DNA of 13,219 nt from an uncultured Collinsella sp. (GTDB lineage Bacteria > Actinomycetota > Coriobacteriia > Coriobacteriales > Coriobacteriaceae): positions 1 through 13,219 of the forward strand of contig CABUIE010000025.1 of NCBI GenBank assembly GCA_902491565.1. The letters run 5' to 3'. This document shows positions 1-7,349 of this stretch, piece after piece (position 1 is the stretch's first letter; every line of letters starts with the position of its first letter). The notes beneath the pieces are model-generated. The model worked only from the letters and a program-made list of their open reading frames with translations. It was not told where the DNA came from and ran no database searches. The position numbers were made by a program, and so were the translations under genes.

Positions 1-16
1 CCGCTTTTTCATCGCG

Positions 17-3000
17 CTAGCGGTTCTTTGGGATCGACCTAAGGCGAGCGAACCATAGGGCTGCGGCACCCGAGGTCAGGAGCGCGGTGATGCAAGCGGC
101 GATGGGAACTGGTCCTGTTGCCGGTAGGTCCTGCGGTAGGGTACAGCGTTGAATGACACAGTCCTCGTCATGTGACTCAAGTTTATCGTCGCCGCCGTTG
201 CGACAAAGATCGACGCGTGCGCTGTTGGTGAGTGCGGTTTGGGGCGTATAAGCCGATGTTGCCTGCATGTGCACGACTGCGCCCCGAGCGTCTGCACCAA
301 GGATTGCTTTGGCATCGTCAAGGTCGTCGTGCTCATCTTTGAGATCATCGCGGGTCCAAGAATCCGCATCGCTTCGAGTCGTAAAGTCGGCGGCTACCGC
401 ACCGTATTCAATTCGAATGCCCGTTACGACGGTATTGGATGCAAGGTCGAGCTCTTCCGCCTCGAGTGTGGTGGATTCCGTGGTCGAGATATCCGCCTTC
501 CAGAGGTGCCAACCGTCGTAATCGACGAGGCGACAGTCCTCACCCAGGCTCTCTTTTACTTCGTCGGACTCAAGCCAAGGATTTTCGTGCCCATCGTCAA
601 GTGTCGCGTTTGCCGGCTCATCGACGTCTGTCGAGTCCAACGGCGTCGTGCGATACCATACGTTGCACAGACCGTTGAGGTCGCCGATGGCGACGGGGGT
701 TTCGATTGAGATGAATCTCGCCGTGCCGTCTTTGGCGCACTCAAGATCATCGGTAATCGTAAACTCATCAACCCAAGTAGCGGAATCGTTTCGAGCATCG
801 ATGGTATAGGAGAAAAGCCCATCACTATTGGTTTGCGTCGTGGCGCGGTTTTTACCATCGCCGTTAGCCAACAGGCCCTTTTCGATAGGTTGGACAAGTT
901 CCTGACGCTTGTCGACCTGTCCCTTGATCTCGATGGGCGCATCCTTCATCGCGACGGATTGGACTTCTCCCGTATCCTTTATTTCAAATGTTATTTCCTC
1001 GGCAAGGTCATAGGTCCGCGGAGACATCATTTCGCGCAACGAGTAGGTGCCAGGTGCAAGATGTTCGACGCGGTGCGGCTTGTCGGATGAGGTCCAGGAG
1101 TCTATTTCGGTTTTATCGGGACCATATAAGGTGAGCTGTGCGCCTTCCACTTCCTGCTCACCGCTTGCATCGACCTTGGAGATATCAACCTTGGTGTAAT
1201 CGTCGGATACGTTAAGCCGTGCTTCTACAACGGGTGTTTTCTGGTCGGCATAAGTAAGGTCGACAATATGGGATGTCCGATCGAGTAAGAAGCCTGCCGG
1301 CGCTTGAGTCTCGACAACCTCGTAGCGTGCGGTGCCAGATCCCAGCGGGAGGTCGTCCGCGCGTGCTTCTCCAGTTTCATCCGTCGTGACGGTCGCGACA
1401 GTCTCACCGTCGAGCGCGGCAATGCTACCGTCGGGGCGCACGATATCACCCGAGGCACGGATCTCAAAGATGGCGCCCGCGAGGCTGCTGCCGTCTACGG
1501 CATCGGTTTTAACGATCCTGATGTTTCCGGTCGCGGCGTGGTCATAATACGAGGCGATTGCAACGGGCGTTAGGTTCATGTCGGCGGGTATGTTTACCTC
1601 GATCTCTTCGTCGACAAGATAGGGCTCTTTGGCCGAGGTTTCGCGTACATAATAGGTGCCCGGCACGAGCGATTCGGGCAGTGTGACGGTCCCGGTCGCG
1701 TCAGTCGTAAAGGTGTCCATTACGTTATGTGCTGGATACCAGCAAGTTTGTGAGACAGGTTCATGATTGCTGTCGAGGAGTTGGAAGGTGAATCCGGCTA
1801 GTGGAACAGAAGCGCCTGTTTGGGCATCGCGTTTTACAATCTGGAGATGCGTCGACAGAGCGTGGTTGTCCACGATATATTGAAGCTCGGCGCCGTTGGA
1901 AATCTGATTGGGCCCGACGGTCCATTCCCCTGCACGTTTAAAACCCTCGGGGACGGTTTCCGGAACCTCGCGAATCGTGTAGCCGGCACGGTCGTATGGG
2001 ACGGCTCCGTGGACACCGGCGGGTCGCTTGCCTGTGCCGAACCATGCTTCGGGCTGATCTTTGGTGGAGGCAAAGCCATAGATGTTTGTGGTCAGTGTGC
2101 CAACAACCTGCTGAGAGCTGTTGCTGACAACCTCAAAGGCAACACCTTCCGCCGGCTGCTCCAGGCCGGATTGGTCGCTACTGCCGTAATCCTTGAATTT
2201 GGAAATCTCAAGGTCAAACGCAATGGGGATATCGGAAATGCGAGATTCGATCTCGACCACGCCTGAATCGCCGAGCTGGTCGGCTCCAACGGTATAGGTC
2301 CAGCTGTCGTTGGATGGCAGGTAGCCCTCGGGGGCTTTTGATTCGTAGATGGTAAAGGTTCCTAAGGGGACATCGGCGAGGGTGGCCCGACCGCTTTCGT
2401 CGGTCGTGAGGATTTGCGCCCATCCAGGGGTTGATTGCGACACACACGTGAACTCTGCTCCTGCGAGTGAAGAACCTACCTGGGGGCCGGCATTCGTCGC
2501 GGTATCGAGTTTTACGATACGCAGGTTGATGGTGCCGGGCTGTTCATCAATGGCGACCCGCCCGCCGTCATTCCCCGTGGTAAAGGCGATGCAATCGTGG
2601 CGGGGGACATAGCCGGCCGGCGCCTTCGTTTCAACTAGGTAGTATGCTGTGTTGGGCAGAAGTGTTGCTTGCGCCCGACCGTTGCTGTCCATCTGGATGG
2701 TGCCAACACGTGCGTCGCTGGCGCTCTCAAAAACATCGAATGTTGCCCCGGCAAACTGATAAGTATTGTTTCCGCTGGTAATGGCAGCGTTTGCAGACTG
2801 CTTTTGGAAGGAAACAGAGACCGCCGGCAGTACATAGAGCATGTCCTGACGTTTGCTGCCGCCCGATACGGCTCCTAGATAGCGCCGCGCGCGGTGCGGA
2901 GCGGCTTTGATGCTTCCTGATTTTGCGCTGTCGTGGAGCCACCGCGCCGCCGCCACGACTTCATTGTCGGCGGTAAAGTGCCCACTCTTGGTTTTGCCCT

Positions 3001-3448
3001 GAGCGGTCGTGTAAGAGTAGGTACCGTCGACATGGGTAGTGCCGTTGAGCATCCATACGGCAAGCTGGGTTGCGGCGCGGGCACGATCGGGTGAAAGATG
3101 GTAACCGCCAAACGACGTGGCGGTAGGATATCCGTGACAAACGATTGCCGCGAACTCGTCGTCGAGCCACACCCAGCCTTGATCAAAGTTGAGCCATGGG
3201 CCGCCCGGCTTGGTGGGGCCGGGGCGCTCCTGGTTCATGCAGTAGGCAATCGAGGCGTCTTGAGCTTCATACTTGCCGATGAGGAAGGGCCCACAATCAT
3301 CGCTAATAGTGCGGAAGCCGAGCTGGTCGTAGCCATCGACGGCAAATGCGGCTCCCGGTGCCAGGCAGCCGAAAAGCAGGAAGAGGAGCAGGAGCAGCGG
3401 ACCTGTTGCGATTGCGCTGTGGACAGAGTGCGTGGGTGCGTTGGACAT
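17..3448 (-). CDS. LPxTG-anchored thioester adhesin with CnaB/SpaA-like repeats
   Basis: A 1143-residue cell-wall surface protein, probably an adhesin that binds host targets covalently. Residues 1-36 form a signal peptide with a Leu-rich core (17-27) and an AFA cleavage site. The thioester domain (about 38-205) has YCMN with Cys70 and TQLAVW with Gln128, the pair that forms an internal Cys-Gln thioester in this family. Six CnaB-like domains follow (about 210-305, 306-408, 410-530, 534-638, 641-748, 752-840), each with an early Lys (216, 313, 417, 539, 647, 758) and a Glu in an ET/ES-KAP-GY-like motif (273, 369, 494, 603, 713, 806), as expected for Lys-Asn/Asp isopeptide bonds. Residues 842-1100 are a less familiar Asp- and Cys-containing ectodomain. 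LPATG (1108-1112), a hydrophobic stretch and a basic tail form the sortase signal. AAGGAG at 3454-3459 supports the start. No sortase gene lies in the window. Family is clear; ligand is unknown. Confidence 0.93.
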   Translation of the reverse strand: MSNAPTHSVHSAIATGPLLLLLFLLFGCLAPGAAFAVDGYDQLGFRTISDDCGPFLIGKYEAQDASIAYCMNQERPGPTKPGGPWLNFDQGWVWLDDEFAAIVCHGYPTATSFGGYHLSPDRARAATQLAVWMLNGTTHVDGTYSYTTAQGKTKSGHFTADNEVVAAARWLHDSAKSGSIKAAPHRARRYLGAVSGGSKRQDMLYVLPAVSVSFQKQSANAAITSGNNTYQFAGATFDVFESASDARVGTIQMDSNGRAQATLLPNTAYYLVETKAPAGYVPRHDCIAFTTGNDGGRVAIDEQPGTINLRIVKLDTATNAGPQVGSSLAGAEFTCVSQSTPGWAQILTTDESGRATLADVPLGTFTIYESKAPEGYLPSNDSWTYTVGADQLGDSGVVEIESRISDIPIAFDLEISKFKDYGSSDQSGLEQPAEGVAFEVVSNSSQQVVGTLTTNIYGFASTKDQPEAWFGTGKRPAGVHGAVPYDRAGYTIREVPETVPEGFKRAGEWTVGPNQISNGAELQYIVDNHALSTHLQIVKRDAQTGASVPLAGFTFQLLDSNHEPVSQTCWYPAHNVMDTFTTDATGTVTLPESLVPGTYYVRETSAKEPYLVDEEIEVNIPADMNLTPVAIASYYDHAATGNIRIVKTDAVDGSSLAGAIFEIRASGDIVRPDGSIAALDGETVATVTTDETGEARADDLPLGSGTARYEVVETQAPAGFLLDRTSHIVDLTYADQKTPVVEARLNVSDDYTKVDISKVDASGEQEVEGAQLTLYGPDKTEIDSWTSSDKPHRVEHLAPGTYSLREMMSPRTYDLAEEITFEIKDTGEVQSVAMKDAPIEIKGQVDKRQELVQPIEKGLLANGDGKNRATTQTNSDGLFSYTIDARNDSATWVDEFTITDDLECAKDGTARFISIETPVAIGDLNGLCNVWYRTTPLDSTDVDEPANATLDDGHENPWLESDEVKESLGEDCRLVDYDGWHLWKADISTTESTTLEAEELDLASNTVVTGIRIEYGAVAADFTTRSDADSWTRDDLKDEHDDLDDAKAILGADARGAVVHMQATSAYTPQTALTNSARVDLCRNGGDDKLESHDEDCVIQRCTLPQDLPATGPVPIAACITALLTSGAAALWFARLRSIPKNR

Positions 3449-3702
3449 GGCTGCTCCTTATCCCTCGTGCGCCGCACGGGGAGGCTGCGACGCGTAGGAT
3501 GAGGCTACCCCCGAGGTTCATGCGGGTAAGTACCGGAGCCTGACCAAAAGCTTGCCCAATTCCTGACAAATTGAGCTCAAATACAACAATCAAGCAAAAG
3601 TGCAGGTAGAAGATAGGGAGACCAGGAAGTCAAAGGTCCTCGTCTCCACAATTGACGTGATTTTCAAACGAATCTCCACAGCTAAAACAAGCATCACCAC
3701 CC
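3449..3702. other. Intergenic region upstream of the adhesin and tRNA-Gly
   Basis: This stretch holds the adhesin leader on the minus strand and the approach to tRNA-Gly on the plus strand. On the minus strand an AAGGAG site lies 5 nt before the adhesin start, and the leader can form a TACCC/GGGTA pairing about 50-75 nt further up. I see no clear -35/-10 pair for the adhesin and no coding sequence. A cyclic-di-GMP riboswitch was considered and not supported. Confidence 0.4.
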
Positions 3703-3732
3703 TTGTATCGAACAAGACAACCGCGTTATACT
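3703..3732 (+). promoter_or_regulatory. Promoter of tRNA-Gly
   Basis: TTGTAT (3703-3708), an 18-bp spacer and TATACT (3727-3732) sit just before the tRNA. The -10 box matches five of six consensus positions; the -35 box is weak. Transcription would start around 3739, a few bases before the mature tRNA. Confidence 0.6.
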
Positions 3733-3745
3733 ATCCCCCACATAT

Positions 3746-3820
3746 GCGGGCATCGCCAAGTGGTAAGGCATCAGCTTCCCAAGCTGACACTCGCGGGTTC
3801 GAGTCCCGTTGCCCGCTCCA
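3746..3820 (+). tRNA. tRNA-Gly (anticodon CCC)
   Basis: A complete cloverleaf can be drawn. The acceptor stem is GCGGGCA with TGCCCGC (3810-3816), followed by discriminator T and an encoded CCA (3818-3820). The anticodon stem TCAGC/GCTGA encloses the loop TTCCCAA, giving anticodon CCC at 3778-3780, which reads GGG glycine codons. The T arm is CGGG-TTCGAGT-CCCG. Its last 18 bases are repeated exactly at 3995-4012 and with one mismatch at 4127-4144. Confidence 0.97.
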
Positions 3821-3831
3821 GCTAGAAGCAC

Positions 3832-3864
3832 AAGCACGGCACCATTACGGTGCCGTGCTTTTTT
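3832..3864 (+). terminator. Rho-independent terminator of tRNA-Gly
   Basis: A perfect 12-bp stem (3832-3843 with 3849-3860) closes a five-base loop ATTAC and runs into six T (3859-3864). It begins 11 nt after the tRNA CCA, so the tRNA should end here and the repeats that follow should not normally be in its transcript. Confidence 0.92.
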
Positions 3865-3875
3865 CAATAAAGCGC

Positions 3876-3890
3876 CGGGACTCGAACCCG
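3876..3890 (-). repeat. Inverted exact copy of the tRNA-Gly T arm
   Basis: CGGGACTCGAACCCG here is the exact 15-nt reverse complement of the tRNA-Gly T arm at 3794-3808. It lies 11 nt after the terminator's last T. The tRNA-Lys locus has T-arm-like sequences at about the same distance behind its two terminators (12746 and 12925). The first six bases (CGGGAC) are also inverted-complementary to GTCCCG at 3995-4000, so this site and the copied tRNA end could close a stem around the hairpin core. Confidence 0.8.
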
Positions 3891-4012
3891 ACAGGGTGCG
3901 AGCGTAAAGCAAACGCGAAGCGTTTGTAGCGAGCAGGCGAAGGCGCCGACAGGCGCCTGAAGCCGGTGCGGATTTGCGAAGCAAATACGCGGATGTCCCG
4001 TTGCCCGCTCCA
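3876..4012 (+). repeat. tRNA-Gly-associated hairpin-rich element, copy 1
   Basis: A noncoding segment between the inverted T-arm copy and an exact 18-nt copy of the tRNA-Gly 3' end including CCA (3995-4012). Inside are three small hairpins: CAAACGC/GCGTTTG with a GAA loop (3910-3926), AGGCGCC/GGCGCCT with a GACA loop (3941-3958), and ATTTGC/GCAAAT with a GAA loop (3972-3986). The core resembles the one behind tRNA-Lys (12749-12871) in order and in part in sequence. No coding signal is seen. It may be a small mobile or recombination-derived element; that is inference. Confidence 0.75.
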
Positions 4013-4084
4013 TCGAGTGCGGGAGACATGGGGACGGCCAATTCAACAAAGTCTTCCCCCGCGGCTTCGTGAGGCTGAGGGGCT
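4013..4084. other. Spacer between the two tRNA-Gly element copies
   Basis: This 72-base spacer has no gene and no similarity to the flanking hairpin cores. It contains a loose inverted pair, GCGGGAGAC (4019-4027) and GTCTTCCCCCGC (4051-4062), without a T tract. No function is seen. Confidence 0.4.
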
Positions 4085-4144
4085 CGCCTGAAGCCGGTGC
4101 GGATTTGCGAAGCAAATAACGCAGACGTCCCGTTGCTCGCTCCA
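4085..4144 (+). repeat. Second, partial copy of the tRNA-Gly element with tRNA 3' end
   Basis: This 60-nt segment repeats 3954-4012 with one inserted A and three substitutions. It contains the GAA-loop hairpin ATTTGC/GCAAAT (4103-4117) and a copy of the tRNA-Gly 3' end (4127-4144) with one C-to-T change at 4137, which would spoil acceptor pairing. Only the right part of the element is duplicated; the first hairpins and the T-arm copy are absent. Confidence 0.8.
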
Positions 4145-4196
4145 ATTCCAAAATGTTAGGTTAATGCCTGCTGCCCATACTTGCACCTGCGCACGG

Positions 4197-4202
4197 TACA
4201 AT
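4197..4202 (+). promoter_or_regulatory. Probable -10 box of the purB promoter
   Basis: TACAAT lies 45 nt before the purB start and about 50 nt after the last tRNA-Gly 3'-end copy. No good -35 box stands 16-18 bp upstream. The predicted leader holds a small hairpin, GTTGG/CCAAC around 4204-4220. No purine riboswitch or long leader is visible. Confidence 0.45.
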
Positions 4203-4246
4203 GGTTGGGTTACGACCAACGTGCCAATAACCAAAAAGGAGCCGCT

Positions 4247-5593
4247 ATGATCGATCGCTATACCCGCCCGGAGATGGGACACATCTTCTCCCTCGAGAAC
4301 AAGTACGCCATTTGGCAGGAAATCGAGGTTCTGGCCTGCGAGGCCCAGGCGGAGCTCGGCAAGATCGGTATTTCCAAAGACGAGGCCCAGTGGATCCGCG
4401 ACCATGCCAACTTTGAGAAGGCGAAGGTCGATGAGATCGAGGAAGTCACGCGCCACGACGTCATTGCCTTCCTGACCAACATGAAGGAATACATCGATGC
4501 CGATGTTCCCGAGGGCGACCCCAAGCCCAGCCGCTGGGTTCACTATGGCATGACCAGCTCCGATCTGGGCGACACGGCCCTGTGCTACCAGCTCACCCAG
4601 GCCTGCGACCTGATCATCGAGGACGTCAAAAAACTCGGCGAGATCTGCAAGCGTCGCGCCTTTGAGGAGCGCAACACGCTCTGCGCCGGCCGTACTCATG
4701 GCATCCATGCCGAGCCGATGACCTTCGGCATGAAGTTTGGCTCTTGGGCCTGGGAGCTCAAGCGCGATCTGGACCGTCTTGAGGATGCCCGCAAGAACGT
4801 TGCCTTTGGTGCCATCTCGGGCGCTGTCGGCACGTACAGCTCCATCGAGCCGTTTGTCGAGGAATATGTCTGCGAGCACCTGGGCCTGGTTCACGACCCG
4901 CTGTCCACGCAGGTTATTAGCCGCGATCATCACGCCTACCTCGCCGGCGTTCTTGCCACCACCGCGGCCACCTGTGAGCGCATCGCTACCGAGGTTCGCA
5001 ATCTGCAGAAGACCGATACACTCGAGGCCGAGGAGCCGTTCCGTAAGGGCCAAAAGGGCAGCTCAGCCATGCCGCACAAGCGCAACCCCATCACCATGGA
5101 GAAAGTCTGCGGTCTGTCGCGCGTCGTGAAGTCCAACGCCCAGGTTGCCTTCGATAACGTCGCCCTGTGGCACGAGCGTGACATTTCGCACTCCTCTGCC
5201 GAGCGCGTCGCCCAGGCCGATAGCTTCATCGCCCTCGACCACATGTTCCAGTGCCTCATCCGCGTTATCGACGGCCTGCAGCTGTATCCCGCCCGCATGA
5301 TGGCCAACCTCAATAAGACCCGCGGCCTCATCTTCTCTTCCAAGGTACTGCTCGCCCTCGTCGACACGGGCATCACCCGCGAGGACGCGTACACCATTGT
5401 GCAGGAGAACGCTATGGCAACCTGGCACGAGGTACAGGATTGTGTCTCCGGCCCCACCTTTAAGGAGCGTCTCGAGGCCGACCCGCGCTGCACCGTCAGT
5501 CAGGAGAAGCTCGACGAGATCTTTGATCCGTGGGACTTCCTCACCCGTATCGACACGGTCTTTGATCGTCTGGAGCAGCTGAGCTTCGAGTAG
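4247..5593 (+). CDS. purB: Adenylosuccinate lyase
   Basis: A 448-residue enzyme of the fumarase/aspartase superfamily. It removes fumarate from SAICAR in IMP synthesis and from adenylosuccinate in AMP synthesis, in the cytosol as a tetramer. Seen in the protein: HYGMTSSDLGDT (99-110), RTHGIHAEP (149-157) with the presumed catalytic acid His151, and the signature loop GSSAMPHKRNP (271-281) with the presumed catalytic base Ser272. The length is normal for bacterial PurB. The start is chosen because AAGGAG (4236-4241) lies 5 nt before ATG; an in-frame TTG at 4181 lies upstream of the putative -10 box and is unlikely. The gene stands alone, and the next one has its own leader, so it is probably monocistronic. 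PurC, the preceding enzyme in the pathway, is encoded about 4 kb downstream. Confidence 0.97.
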   Translation: MIDRYTRPEMGHIFSLENKYAIWQEIEVLACEAQAELGKIGISKDEAQWIRDHANFEKAKVDEIEEVTRHDVIAFLTNMKEYIDADVPEGDPKPSRWVHYGMTSSDLGDTALCYQLTQACDLIIEDVKKLGEICKRRAFEERNTLCAGRTHGIHAEPMTFGMKFGSWAWELKRDLDRLEDARKNVAFGAISGAVGTYSSIEPFVEEYVCEHLGLVHDPLSTQVISRDHHAYLAGVLATTAATCERIATEVRNLQKTDTLEAEEPFRKGQKGSSAMPHKRNPITMEKVCGLSRVVKSNAQVAFDNVALWHERDISHSSAERVAQADSFIALDHMFQCLIRVIDGLQLYPARMMANLNKTRGLIFSSKVLLALVDTGITREDAYTIVQENAMATWHEVQDCVSGPTFKERLEADPRCTVSQEKLDEIFDPWDFLTRIDTVFDRLEQLSFE

Positions 5594-5619
5594 GTTCGGG
5601 CATAACGTTAGCTTTTTAG

Positions 5620-5657
5620 GGCGCTTTGCTGGTAATGTGTGTTGCCGGCAAAGCGCC
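5620..5657. terminator. Large hairpin after purB, possible terminator
   Basis: A 13-bp stem with one G-T pair (5620-5632 with 5645-5657) closes a 12-base loop 27 bases after the purB stop. It lacks a T tract on the plus strand, so it is not a classic Rho-independent terminator. It may protect the mRNA 3' end or terminate with a factor's help. Confidence 0.4.
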
Positions 5658-5660
5658 TCG

Positions 5661-5688
5661 TTGCATTTAGGGAAAGACGGGGATAATA
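5661..5688 (+). promoter_or_regulatory. Possible promoter for the TSCPD-lipoprotein pair
   Basis: TTGCAT (5661-5666) and a GATAAT/ATAATA box (5682-5688) are separated by 15-16 bp, slightly short of optimum. They lie just before the leader of the small gene starting at 5722. A purine-rich site (GAGGGG, 5711-5716) serves as its ribosome binding site. Confidence 0.4.
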
Positions 5689-5721
5689 GTCGTCTCGAAT
5701 AACATTCTGAGAGGGGATCGC

Positions 5722-5985
5722 ATGATTTCGTTTGATTACAAGCCTCAGGGCGTGTGTGCTCGCAATATTCACCTTGATCTTTCCGATGACGGCAACAAGG
5801 TGATGGGCGTTGAGTTTACCGGCGGCTGCGACGGCAATCTCAAGGCAATCTCCAAGCTGGTCGAGGGCGCTCCTGCCGATCGCGTAATCGAGGTTCTCGC
5901 CGGTAATACCTGCGGTATGAAAAAGACCTCCTGCGCCGACCAGCTTACGCGCGCCATCGAGTCCGCTCGCGCCGAGATCGCCTAA
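5722..5985 (+). CDS. Four-cysteine TSCPD domain protein (TIGR03905 family)
   Basis: An 87-residue cytosolic protein resembling the TIGR03905 family, small relatives of the TSCPD domain found at the C-terminus of some ribonucleotide reductases. Four cysteines are visible at 12, 36, 64 and 71, consistent with the family's conserved cysteines and a possible metal site. TSCAD at 69-73 corresponds to the TSCPD motif with Ala for Pro. GGCDGN (34-39) and GNTCG (61-65) are further family-like stretches. The molecular function of the stand-alone proteins is not known. The stop codon overlaps the start of the following lipoprotein gene by one base (TAATG), so the two are probably translated from one message. 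Confidence 0.85.
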   Translation: MISFDYKPQGVCARNIHLDLSDDGNKVMGVEFTGGCDGNLKAISKLVEGAPADRVIEVLAGNTCGMKKTSCADQLTRAIESARAEIA

Positions 5986-7196
5986 TGGGTATCGCCGATC
6001 ACATCAAGAACGGAATATCGCGTCGCGGCTTTGTACTCGGTGGGGCTGCCGCGGGCGCTGCCACGGTGCTTGCCGGATGCTCGAAAAAAACGGGCACCAG
6101 CGATGATGCCGCCGGCGAGCCGCAGGTTATCAAGGATGATTCCAAAATCATCTCGATTACGGATGAGTACGAGGCAGTCGACATCGATCTTGAGCCGGCG
6201 GCGTCATGGACGCTGCCTCTGGGTACGCTGCTGTACTACTGCGACGGCGATTACGCCGCGGCGATGATGGCGCCCGCATCGGCACTGCACGCCAACACAC
6301 TCGGTGTGCTCAACCTGGGCGATGGCTCGCTTACCACATTAATCGAGGATCCTATCGAGGGCACGGGATATGCATTCTACGATGTCCGTGCCGGCGACAG
6401 TGTATTCGCGTGGGTTGAGATGAACTTTGCCAATTCATCGTGGAAGCTCTACGGTCAAAATCTGTCGGGCGCTTCGCTCTCTGGCGACGTGGTTGAGCTC
6501 GATCGAGGTGGCAAGGACTATGATCCGCCGCTGTTTACGGCGTTCGGGTCATCAGTCATCTGGTATAAAATGCCCTCGGCAGGTGGCAATAAAACGAGTA
6601 GCGATTCGTTTTGCTATCGTCGCTCGCTTGATGAATCCAAGGCCGAGACAATTTGGAAATCGACGGGTCGCTTTGCATCGGCCCCGCGCGCGAGCGACGG
6701 CATTTTGACCATCTCGCCGCGTGTCCGCAACGACGAGGGCGTCTACTACGGCATAACGGCAATCGATCTGACCGACGGCAACAACACCAAGCGTGCCCAG
6801 TTGGTCCTTCCTTCGTCAGTTTCGCCTTTCGAGGCCGTATATATGGGCGATACCTTCGTGTTTTCTATCGAGGCGGCCTATAGTGGCGTGGGCAGCCTGG
6901 GCAATATGGGCACGTATATCGGTAATGAGGGAGGGCCGTACCTCTTCCTGTCACGCGAGCCGCTCGCATGTGCGGCTGGCAAGAAGAATAAATACCTTGT
7001 TAAGGTACAGGCGTCGCATTTCCTGATCGACACCTCTGCCAAGACCTATGGCTCGCTGCTGTCGCCCGACCGCGCTTTGGAGTATGGCGATTATCCAGCT
7101 ACGGCGGGAAAATCGGACTCATTCCTTACGTACGCCACGGTGCGCAACAGCCAGGGTATACCAGAGACGGTCACTGCACGCCTATTCTCTCTTTAA
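5985..7196 (+). CDS. Tat-exported lipoprotein of unknown function
   Basis: A 403-residue protein with an N-terminal twin-arginine signal, SRRGFVLGG (12-20), and a lipobox LAGC with Cys32, so it is expected to be exported folded or cofactor-loaded and then lipid-anchored outside the membrane. The mature part starts with a short Ser/Thr/Asp-rich linker and then has alternating short hydrophobic and Gly/Asp turn segments with several aromatic strands, which would fit a beta-rich, possibly propeller-like fold; that is a guess. I see no catalytic motif and no metal-binding signature. It overlaps the upstream TSCPD gene by one base and relies on coupling, since no separate strong ribosome binding site stands before it. 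I do not recognise a named family. Residues 85-100, about 20 residues after the linker, are unusually Ala/Met-rich. Confidence 0.8.
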   Translation: MGIADHIKNGISRRGFVLGGAAAGAATVLAGCSKKTGTSDDAAGEPQVIKDDSKIISITDEYEAVDIDLEPAASWTLPLGTLLYYCDGDYAAAMMAPASALHANTLGVLNLGDGSLTTLIEDPIEGTGYAFYDVRAGDSVFAWVEMNFANSSWKLYGQNLSGASLSGDVVELDRGGKDYDPPLFTAFGSSVIWYKMPSAGGNKTSSDSFCYRRSLDESKAETIWKSTGRFASAPRASDGILTISPRVRNDEGVYYGITAIDLTDGNNTKRAQLVLPSSVSPFEAVYMGDTFVFSIEAAYSGVGSLGNMGTYIGNEGGPYLFLSREPLACAAGKKNKYLVKVQASHFLIDTSAKTYGSLLSPDRALEYGDYPATAGKSDSFLTYATVRNSQGIPETVTARLFSL

Positions 7197-7255
7197 GCTT
7201 AGAGGGGTTAAAAAGGCGCCAACAGGGGAATAAACGCGTTGTAATTGTGAGTACC

Positions 7256-7294
7256 GCCCGCCGAGCTGCTGCGTCATAGCGGCATCTGGCGGGC
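7256..7294. terminator. Hairpin between the lipoprotein and response regulator genes
   Basis: GCCCGCC (7256-7262) pairs with GGCGGGC (7288-7294), with further internal pairing GCTGC/GCGGC. No T tract follows. It may end the upstream message weakly. A TAAAAT box at 7305-7310, without a good -35, could start the two-component operon after it. Confidence 0.4.
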
Positions 7295-7349
7295 TCAGGT
7301 GCGTTAAAATGGGCTTGTTCTTAGCTAATTGAGACAGGGGGGCCGTGTT

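Noticed and set aside
3449..3600. Cyclic-di-GMP riboswitch upstream of the adhesin
   Set aside because: Such riboswitches often precede adhesin genes, and a GGGCAA stretch is present, but the conserved core and receptor helices could not be laid out.
3865..4144. CRISPR-like array
   Set aside because: Only two long unequal repeats with tRNA-derived ends and no regular spacers, and no cas gene in the window.
3694..4151. Minus-strand frames across tRNA-Gly and its repeats (products with GNGTRTRE)
   Set aside because: The GNGTRTR motif is a typical false product of antisense tRNA sequence. The frames consist of tRNA and hairpin repeats.
4181..4246. Upstream TTG start giving purB 22 extra residues
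   Set aside because: It lies upstream of the -10 box and the extra residues have no family match; ATG 4247 has a good ribosome binding site.
4043..5053. 336-codon open frame on the minus strand across purB
   Set aside because: It lies antisense to a clear purB and arises from codon bias in the opposite frame; its protein shows no recognisable domain and no ribosome binding site.
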